DNA of 64,000 nt from Spirosoma oryzae. Its GTDB lineage: Bacteria; Bacteroidota; Bacteroidia; Cytophagales; Spirosomataceae. The stretch spans positions 1-64,000 of the forward strand of contig NZ_PVTE01000017.1 of assembly GCF_003002825.1 (NCBI RefSeq). The letters run 5' to 3'. The notes below the pieces were generated by a model. That model was not told the DNA's origin. It did not search any database and saw only the letters and a list, made by a program, of their open reading frames with translations. The first letter of the stretch is position 1, and the number at the start of each line of letters is the position of its first letter. Positions 51,556 through 58,530 of the stretch are shown in pieces. The position numbers and the translations under genes were made by a program.

Positions 51556-52926
51556 ATGCAAAAACCGACCTTACCCAAAGGCACTCGTGACTTCGGGCCG
51601 GAGCAAATGCGCAAACGGCTCTTTATTTTCGATACGATCCGGCAGACGTTTCAACGCTTCGGCTTTCAGCCCCTCGAAACGCCATCCATGGAAAACCTGT
51701 CGACGCTGATGGGGAAGTACGGCGATGAAGGGGATCAACTCCTGTTCAAAATCCTGAACTCCGGCGATTTCGCGGGTAGCCTGACTGAAGCTGACTTGCA
51801 GGCTGGCAGCAAAAAGCTGACGCCGAAGATCAGTGAAAAAGGCCTGCGGTACGATCTGACGGTTCCCTTTGCCCGCTACGTAGTGATGAATCGGAACAAC
51901 CTGCCGATGCCCTTTAAACGGTATCAGATGCAGCCGGTGTGGCGCGCCGATCGGCCGCAACGGGGTCGCTACCGTGAGTTTTACCAGTGCGACGCCGATG
52001 TCGTTGGGACGGATTCGCTGCTGTGCGAAGCGGAGATTATCCTGATGATTCACGAGGTGATGCGCAATCTGGGTATGCAGCACTTCACGCTCAAGATTAA
52101 CAACCGCAAAATTCTGGCGGGCATTGCCGAAGCCATCGGTATGCCGGGGCAGGAGGGGCCGCTGTCGGTTGCTATCGACAAGCTGGATAAGATTGGCAAA
52201 GACAAGGTACTCGACGAACTGCGTGAACGTGGTTTTTCGGAAGAAGCTATTACCAAACTGGAACCGCTGTTCGGATTCGACAACGCGTCGACAGCCGACA
52301 CGCTGACTATGCTGGCTAGTTGGCTGGACGCATCGACCACCGCGCAACAAGGTGTGGCTGAACTACAGGAAACGCTGCAACTGGCGACGATGGCCGGTCT
52401 GGAAAATGCGCAGATCGACATCGACCCGACGCTAGCCCGTGGTCTATCGTATTATACAGGGGCCATCTTTGAAGTAAAAGCCAACGGTGTGTCTATCGGT
52501 AGCATCAGCGGGGGCGGTCGCTACGATAACCTAACGGGCGCGTTTGGCATGCCGGGCCTGTCGGGTGTAGGTATCTCCTTTGGCGTCGACCGGATTTACG
52601 ACGTTATGGACGAATTGAATCTTTTTCCCGCCGGAACCGGGCAGGGCACGCAGGTCCTGATTGTGCCGTTCGACGCCGACGCGCGTGGCGTAGCGTTGCC
52701 CCTGGTGACGCAATTGCGGGCTGTGGCTATTCCGGCTGAGGTATATCCTGATCTGGCAAAGGTGAAAAAGATGCTCGACTACGCGAATGCCAAGCAGATT
52801 CCCTACGTCGTGCTGATCGGGTCGGAAGAAGTGCAGACTGGTCAGTTGACGGTAAAAAATATGGTCACGGGTGAACAACAAAAGATAGCCCAGGCTGATG
52901 TTGCGTCGTTTGTAAGACAGAGGTAA
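51556..52926 (+). CDS. hisS: Histidyl-tRNA synthetase
   Basis: A 456-residue class II enzyme charging tRNA-His. [14 protein letters not shown] start, motif 2 region [39 protein letters not shown] and the histidine-specific GRYDNL and [15 protein letters not shown] motifs. Anticodon-binding domain from about 365. A short leader ends in the AT-rich TTATTTTTGCGCC before the ATG. Confidence 0.96.
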   Translation: [456 protein letters not shown]

Positions 52927-52961
52927 TGCCCAATCATTCGTAGTTAGTCGGTTGAAAAACA

Positions 52962-52993
52962 GACCTAAAAGGTTTTCGAAAACCTTTTAGGTC
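52962..52993. terminator. Perfect palindrome between convergent hisS and methyltransferase genes
   Basis: GACCTAAAAGGTTTTC followed directly by its complement GAAAACCTTTTAGGTC: a 16-bp stem with no loop. Works as a hairpin for both convergent transcripts. Confidence 0.7.
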
Positions 52994-53003
52994 TTGCTCC
53001 ACT

Positions 53004-53639
53004 TCATTTACGGCATTCGAGTGCGGCTGCCCCTTCGAAGCGATCGGCAGCTTCGACATGCCGGAACATCGGGTCTTCGGAATCATTGAACCGGCAGGCC
53101 CGGATCTGCACAAAGCCAGCTTTTCGTAATTCTTCGGCCAGTGATTTCGTATCCCACATCCATAAATGGTGTGAATTGCCAAACAGGGCGCTAATCCGGC
53201 TGCGAACGGTTGTCGGCCGGGCTTTGACACCCAGCAAGGTCGTGTCGATAAAGGCAATGCTCGATGCAGGGTTGCCTTTGTCCAGCTCCGCAATATAGGC
53301 CCTGGCTGCCGATTCCAGATCGGGAACGACACAGCGGAAGACACCACCGGGCTTTAGAATGCGGTACGAATTCGTGAGCGCCCGCCGAAAGTCATCGAGC
53401 GACAAATGTTCCAGCGTGTGGGAGCAATACAGCCCATCGCAGGTGTTGTCGGCAACGGGAAGTCCCCTGATGATGTCGCCGTATAAAACGTTGTCCGGGA
53501 AAACGGTATTCAGCCGCTTTTTCAGTAACGAGCCAGCAATAGGAAATTGCTGAATGCGAAGCGTAGGCGAAACGTCGAAATTAGTCCATTCGCTGGGCGC
53601 TGACAGCCCGCATCCGTATTGTACGTACATCTTGTCCAT
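53004..53639 (-). CDS. Class I SAM-dependent methyltransferase
   Basis: About 211 residues from ATG 53639 (an ATG three codons later is also possible). The QYGCGLSAP motif binds the cofactor, and LYCSHTLEHLSLDDF and LKPGGVFRCVVPDLE are the motif II-III pattern of methyltransferase type 11 proteins that follow sugar or lipid biosynthesis. Substrate unknown. Convergent with hisS. Confidence 0.78.
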   Translation of the reverse strand: MDKMYVQYGCGLSAPSEWTNFDVSPTLRIQQFPIAGSLLKKRLNTVFPDNVLYGDIIRGLPVADNTCDGLYCSHTLEHLSLDDFRRALTNSYRILKPGGVFRCVVPDLESAARAYIAELDKGNPASSIAFIDTTLLGVKARPTTVRSRISALFGNSHHLWMWDTKSLAEELRKAGFVQIRACRFNDSEDPMFRHVEAADRFEGAAALECRK

Positions 53640-53907
53640 TCTCGCTATAAGTAGTATCTGCCTGTTTATCGGTCGACGTAGCGAAAGGTCATCGATGTGC
53701 AAAAAGAATCAGGCTAAACCACCAGGTATGGAGAAAGTACAGGCAGATGTATGGTTTGTGCGGGTTGCACGCAGCAGGACGATTGCTGGTTATTGGTTGG
53801 TATTGGTCGCAACTGATAGGCTGTTCACAGGTGACGCTATTAAAAAAACAAGGCCCCATTGTTCGTGCAATGGGGCCTTGTACTGACGTATAGAATGGCG
53901 ACTGGTG
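53640..53907. other. 268-bp gap with terminator, no gene
   Basis: No coding sequence recognised. The last 60 bp hold a strong hairpin that ends cobA. The remainder has no repeat family member I can see. Confidence 0.4.
53848..53881 (-). terminator. cobA terminator
   Basis: ACAAGGCCCCATTG / CAATGGGGCCTTGT perfect 14-bp stem; on the minus strand it is followed by TTTTTT, 26 bp after the cobA stop. Confidence 0.85.
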
Positions 53908-54657
53908 CTACTCGGTCACGACTGCGGTTACAAGTTCAACAAACTGATCGACAGCCAGCCCGGCGACAGCGCCGATAACGATAATAGCGGGATTGTCGAT
54001 CTGCGTCTCGCCAACCCGCGCCACGATCGTATCGACGCGGCCCGTCACGACCCGCTGTTCGGGTAGTGTTCCGTTCTGAATAATCGCAACAGGCGTCTCG
54101 CCCTTTCCGGATTCGGCAAATAAACGAGCAATCTCCGGCAACTTGTGCATGCCCATCAGCACGACAACCGTTGCCGACGACTGCGCGGCCAGTGTCAAGT
54201 CGGCCGAAAGCTGACCAGCTTTGGTCGTACCCGTAACAACCCAGAAGCTTTCCGACAGGCCACGGGTGGTCAACGGAACACCGGCTGACGCGGGTACCGC
54301 GTAGCTACTCGACAGCCCCGGCACTACCGCCGTGTCGAGCCCATGCTGCCGGGCGTATTCCAGTTCTTCGTACCCACGGCCAAAGACAAACGAGTCGCCC
54401 CCTTTCAGGCGTACCACATGGCCATACTGCTGTGCGTAGTGGACAATCAGCGGGTTGATGTCTTCCTGCATGCAGGAATAAGCCCCGCGCCGTTTTCCGA
54501 CGTACACTTTGAGCGCATCCGGCCGGCAATGATTCAGTAGATCGGGATGAACAAGGGCGTCGTACATGACTACGTCGGCCTGCGCCAGTGCCCGTACACC
54601 TTTTAGCGTAATCAGGTCCGGATCGCCCGGTCCCGCGCCAACGAGAGTAAGTTTCAT
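53908..54657 (-). CDS. cobA: Uroporphyrinogen-III C-methyltransferase
   Basis: 249 residues from ATG 54657 (MKLTLVGAGPGDPDLITLKG), which is also where the octamer hairpin ends; the longer frame upstream reads the repeat. Tetrapyrrole methylase fold with VGAGPGDPDL, VRLKGGDSFVFGRGYEE and VPGLSSSYAVPA. Adds two methyl groups to uroporphyrinogen III, the first step to siroheme; the adjacent reductase uses siroheme, so the pair is a functional operon (same direction, about 98 bp apart). Confidence 0.92.
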   Translation of the reverse strand: MKLTLVGAGPGDPDLITLKGVRALAQADVVMYDALVHPDLLNHCRPDALKVYVGKRRGAYSCMQEDINPLIVHYAQQYGHVVRLKGGDSFVFGRGYEELEYARQHGLDTAVVPGLSSSYAVPASAGVPLTTRGLSESFWVVTGTTKAGQLSADLTLAAQSSATVVVLMGMHKLPEIARLFAESGKGETPVAIIQNGTLPEQRVVTGRVDTIVARVGETQIDNPAIIVIGAVAGLAVDQFVELVTAVVTE

Positions 54658-54658
54658 G

Positions 54659-54751
54659 AATTGACTGATAGAGTGATAGAATGACTGAATGATTAGGTGA
54701 TGAATTGCCCACGCAGGCTTACTCAATCAGTCGATCATTCAGTCATTCAAC
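54659..54751. repeat. Octamer hairpin element, copy 2
   Basis: Left arm GAATTGACTGATAGAGTG.. and right arm ..TCAGTCGATCATTCAGTC of the TGARTGAY type, between the reductase stop and cobA start codon. Confidence 0.7.
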
Positions 54752-54755
54752 CGTA

Positions 54756-56894
54756 TTAGCTGTCCTTGGCCTGCACGAGTTCGTGGAGTTCGGGAAGGCC
54801 TTCCTGCTCGATCTGCGCATTGCGATAGGCGTGTACGGCGTGTAGAAATGCGTCGGCATCGGCCAGGAACTGTCGGGCAAAGGTCTCGGTTGGTTCCTGC
54901 TTGTTGATGCTGAAAACCTGCGCTTTGAACGTGCCCTCGGTTGCGTGGAAGCCCGACTCACCGGCAAACGCCTTATCAAAATCGTTGATGATACCGTACT
55001 GCGTGTTAGTGGGCTGGTCGCGGCTCATCAGGGCTGCTTTGGCACCGGTCACGAAAACGTTGTAGGCGTGGTACAGCGCATCGGCCCATCGGCCATCGGC
55101 CACCGCTTCCCGCGACCAGTTGGCTTTCTCCGTGGCTTCGTCCAGCGTCGTAGCGACCAGATCGATCAGTACGCTGGCGCACTCACCAACGCCCACTTCC
55201 GTTACGTACGGTTCCGTATGGTCCCAGTCGATATAGTCGGTGTTGACCAGTGTTTTCAGGTCAGCCAGCGGCTTGAGCAACTGATAGAAATAGTTCTTAC
55301 CCTGCCGAGCGTAATAGTCGCTGTAGTATTCGCCGTCGAACGCATGGGCTTCGAAATCACGCAGCAGCAGCCGTAGCGAATCGGGGCCACGCTTGGTCGG
55401 GATCTTGATAACTTTGTCGGCAATCAATCCTTCGCCTTTTCCGTTGAAACCACCACCCAGCAGGACCTGTAGGGCCGGTAACACGTAAGCCCCATTTTTC
55501 AGCGATGAGCCATGATAACCGATGTTGGCCACGGAATGCTGTCCGCACCCATTCATACAGCCCGAAATCTTGATCTTGATGTCGTCGTTGTAAACCAGAT
55601 CCGGAAACTCTTCGCGCATCATCGTTTCCAGCGCCCGGGTGATGCCGTAGCTGCTCGAAATCGCCAGGTTACAGGTGTCGGTACCGGGGCAGGTCGTAAT
55701 GTCGGCGGTGGTATCGAAGCCCGGTTCGGCCAGGCCGAGTGCGTCGAGCGCATCGAAGACGGCGGGCAGATTTTCGGGCCGGACATACCGAAGCAGGTAC
55801 CCCTGATTGACCGTTACGCGGATATCGTCGGCAGCGTAGTTCTTGACAACCTGTGCCAGCGCCCGCGCCGTGTCCGAATGCATATCACCAAGCAGCACGC
55901 GCAACTGAACCGCGTACCAGCCCGCCTGTTTCTGCTCAAATACGTTGGTGTTCAGCCAGGTTGCATACTTAGGGTTTTCGGTAGTCGGTATACGGTTTTC
56001 GGTAGTCTGCGCGGCCTGTTCAGGTTCTGTAAACGGTGAACTGGAAACCGAAAACTCCTTAACCTTCAAGGCTGGCGTTTCGTCGGCCACGCGCCGGAGT
56101 AGTTCTTCCAGACCGATGTCGTTGAGGAGATACTTCATCCGGGCCTTGTGGCGTTTCTGCCGTTCGCCGTAGCGATCGAACACGCGGATAACTCCTTCGA
56201 TAAACGGAATCACGCGCTCTTCTTCCAGAAACTCGGAAGCTGTCTGCGCCGGGAAGGGCTGTGCGCCAAGGCCACCGCCCAGCATTACCTTAAAGCCGCG
56301 TTTGCCATCCTGAATGCGCGGCACCAGACCGACGTCGTGCATGTAGCCGTAGGCCGAATCAGCTTCGCTGGACGAGACGGCAATTTTAAACTTACGGCCC
56401 ATGTCCTGACAGATGGGGTTCCGCAGGAAGTAGTCGAAAATGGCGTAGGCATGGGGCGTAATGTCGAACGGTTCCTGGGGATCGATGCCCGCCCGGGCCG
56501 AACCGGTCACGTTGCGGACAGTATTACCACACGCTTCTTTCAGCGTGATCCCCGCGTCTTCCAACTCGGCCCAGAGCTGGGGCGAATCAGCCAGTTTGAC
56601 GAAGTGAAGCTGAATATCCTGCCGGGTCGTTGCGTGCAGATTACCCGTAGCGTATTTATCCGATAGATCGGCAATGCGGATCAACTGATCGGCCGTGATG
56701 CGCCCGTGGGGAAGCTTGATGCGGATCATCTGCACCCCCGGCTGACGCTGTCCATAGACGCCCCGGGTGAGCCGAAATTTGCGGAAGGCTTCGTCGGCAA
56801 TGTCGCCAGCCCGAAACGCATTGATTCGGCGGTCGAGATCGAGAATATCACGCCGGGCGGCAGGACTTACGCGGTCGCTGATGTCAAGGGTCAT
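54756..56894 (-). CDS. Siroheme-dependent sulfite/nitrite reductase with HEPN-like tail
   Basis: A 712-residue hemoprotein. Two ferredoxin-like halves; the 4Fe-4S/siroheme ligands are in CPGTDTCNLAIS and GCMNGCGQH (late half), with TGSARAGIDPQEPFDITPH in the first half. A C-terminal helical domain of about 110 residues resembles the HEPN-type tail seen in Bacteroidota reductases. Reduces sulfite to sulfide or nitrite to ammonia; which is not settled. Unusual: residues about 279-306 are the translated heptamer hairpin (copy 9), in frame, forming a Ser/Thr/Glu-rich linker. Operon with cobA. Confidence 0.87.
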   Translation of the reverse strand: MTLDISDRVSPAARRDILDLDRRINAFRAGDIADEAFRKFRLTRGVYGQRQPGVQMIRIKLPHGRITADQLIRIADLSDKYATGNLHATTRQDIQLHFVKLADSPQLWAELEDAGITLKEACGNTVRNVTGSARAGIDPQEPFDITPHAYAIFDYFLRNPICQDMGRKFKIAVSSSEADSAYGYMHDVGLVPRIQDGKRGFKVMLGGGLGAQPFPAQTASEFLEEERVIPFIEGVIRVFDRYGERQKRHKARMKYLLNDIGLEELLRRVADETPALKVKEFSVSSSPFTEPEQAAQTTENRIPTTENPKYATWLNTNVFEQKQAGWYAVQLRVLLGDMHSDTARALAQVVKNYAADDIRVTVNQGYLLRYVRPENLPAVFDALDALGLAEPGFDTTADITTCPGTDTCNLAISSSYGITRALETMMREEFPDLVYNDDIKIKISGCMNGCGQHSVANIGYHGSSLKNGAYVLPALQVLLGGGFNGKGEGLIADKVIKIPTKRGPDSLRLLLRDFEAHAFDGEYYSDYYARQGKNYFYQLLKPLADLKTLVNTDYIDWDHTEPYVTEVGVGECASVLIDLVATTLDEATEKANWSREAVADGRWADALYHAYNVFVTGAKAALMSRDQPTNTQYGIINDFDKAFAGESGFHATEGTFKAQVFSINKQEPTETFARQFLADADAFLHAVHAYRNAQIEQEGLPELHELVQAKDS
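55976..56060. repeat. Heptamer hairpin element inside the reductase gene, copy 9
   Basis: GGGTTTTCGGTAGTCGG, TATACGGTTTTCGG and on the right CTGGAAACCGAAAACTC. The element lies fully within the coding sequence and keeps the frame. Confidence 0.75.
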
Positions 56895-57170
56895 AATGCT
56901 AATTGTCTATAGACTTAATCAACTAATATATTAAAACGAAACGCCGGGGATGGGCCGGCGTACGAGTGAGTGTAGTGCTAGTACAATAGTAACACATGTG
57001 CGCCTTTTCCGGGTTCCGACCGACTATAACGATTGGTTATGGCCGATAAAGGGAAGTTATTTAGTGGGGGATAGACAAAATGAGTTGGATAACGAAAGCC
57101 TAACTGCCTACTTTCGTCTTCTGGTAAGCAGATCAGCCGTATTGACACGAAGCGTAATCCCGACTATACG
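56895..57170. other. 276-bp divergent gap, no gene
   Basis: Divergent between the reductase and the cupin gene. Contains a CGCCGGGGATGGGCCGGCG hairpin near 56942 and a possible TACTTTCG -7-like word at 57109. No repeat family member seen. Confidence 0.4.
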
Positions 57171-57506
57171 ATGCCCCAATCTTCCCTTTTTGTTGATGAC
57201 GACTCGCTGACCTGGGAGTCGACGGCCGACGGCGTAAAGCGCAAGACAATGGTCTACGAGCCCGACATGATGGTCGTCAAAGTAGCGTTCGAGGATGGTG
57301 GCATTGGCGCCGTACACCGCCACGTTCATGTACAAATGTCGTACGTCGCGAGTGGTGTATTCAGGATAACCATTGGCGACGAAACACGCGAACTCCGGCA
57401 GGGCGACGCGTTTTACATACCGTCAAACGTCTGGCATGGAGCCGAATGCCTCGAAGCCGGCATGCTGATCGATAGCTTTACCCCTATGCGGGACGATTTT
57501 TTGTGA
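57171..57506 (+). CDS. Cupin-domain protein
   Basis: A 111-residue single-domain cupin: first motif HRHVHVQMSYVASGVFRITIG and second motif GDAFYIPSNVWHGAE give the usual His-rich metal site. The family includes sugar isomerases, dioxygenases and KdgF-like enzymes of uronate use; KdgF similarity is plausible but unproven. Small, cytosolic. Confidence 0.75.
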   Translation: MPQSSLFVDDDSLTWESTADGVKRKTMVYEPDMMVVKVAFEDGGIGAVHRHVHVQMSYVASGVFRITIGDETRELRQGDAFYIPSNVWHGAECLEAGMLIDSFTPMRDDFL

Positions 57507-57509
57507 GGA

Positions 57510-57637
57510 ATTCGGTTTACAGTTTTCGGTTTACGGTGGCCACGCGGTGGTCGCCACCGTGGCGCGGTGATTGCCTGAATCGAGAAATATCCGTGAACTG
57601 TAAACCGAAGACCGAATACCGTAAACTGAATACCGAA
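57510..57637. repeat. Heptamer hairpin element, copy 10
   Basis: Left arm TTCGGTTTACAGTTTTCGG (57513-) with centre GGTGGCCACGCGGTGGTC-type palindromes; right arm of CTGTAAACCGAAGACCG units up to 57637, four bases before the pgl start codon. Confidence 0.75.
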
Positions 57638-57641
57638 TTTT

Positions 57642-58364
57642 ATGGATCTGATTATCAAGAAAAACCCGACTGATCTGGCGAAAGCCGCTGCCGACCTGAT
57701 TACGAAGCGGATCACCGACGTCCTGAAAACGCAGGACCGGTTTACGATTGCGTTGTCGGGCGGAAGCACACCGAAGGCACTGCATGAGCTGCTGGCGAAA
57801 GCGCCTTATGTCGAACAGATACCCTGGGCGCAGTTGCACGTATTTTGGGGCGATGAGCGCTATGTGCCCATCGACGACGAGCAAAGCAATGCCGGCATGG
57901 CTTACGACACCTTATTGGGGCACGTGTACACACCCGAAGAGCAGATTCACGTCTGGAAAACGGAGCTGGAGCCGGCCGAAGCCGCTGCTGACTACGACCG
58001 TGTGCTACACGAGTACTTCGGCGACACCGGCCCGACGTTCGACCTGGTGCTGCTGGGCATGGGTGACGATGGACACACCTTGTCGTTATTTCCCGGTACG
58101 GAGGTCGTTCATGAGCAAACGGCCTGGACGGCAGCTTATTTCCTGACAAAACAGGATATGTACCGACTGACGCTGACAGCACCCATCGTGAACCGGGCGA
58201 AGTGCGTACTCTTTCTGGTAGCAGGGCCGAAAAAGGCCGCACCGCTGAAGGAAGTACTCGAAGGCGATTATAACCCGGACGTGTATCCATCGCAGCAGAT
58301 CAAGCCGACCGACGGCGAACTGATCTGGCTCGTCGACGAGAAAGCCGCTGCTGATCTTGAGTAA
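57642..58364 (+). CDS. pgl: 6-phosphogluconolactonase
   Basis: A 240-residue SugarP isomerase-fold protein: ALSGGSTPKALHELLAK near residue 40 and VLLGMGDDGHTLSLFPGT are the phosphate- and lactone-binding motifs. Hydrolyses 6-phosphogluconolactone in the pentose phosphate path. No zwf or gnd next to it in this window. Leader has the heptamer hairpin. Confidence 0.92.
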   Translation: MDLIIKKNPTDLAKAAADLITKRITDVLKTQDRFTIALSGGSTPKALHELLAKAPYVEQIPWAQLHVFWGDERYVPIDDEQSNAGMAYDTLLGHVYTPEEQIHVWKTELEPAEAAADYDRVLHEYFGDTGPTFDLVLLGMGDDGHTLSLFPGTEVVHEQTAWTAAYFLTKQDMYRLTLTAPIVNRAKCVLFLVAGPKKAAPLKEVLEGDYNPDVYPSQQIKPTDGELIWLVDEKAAADLE

Positions 58365-58530
58365 CTAATATTTAAAAATAGATAATTTTAAGTAACCTGT
58401 CTGCTCCGCCGGTGTCATAATAGCTGGCAGAGCAGACTTTTCTTTTGTACTATTTTATTGTCATATAGAAAGATTATTCGGACCGACATTACCACACGAT
58501 CATTATTTTTGAAGATTCTAAAATACACAC

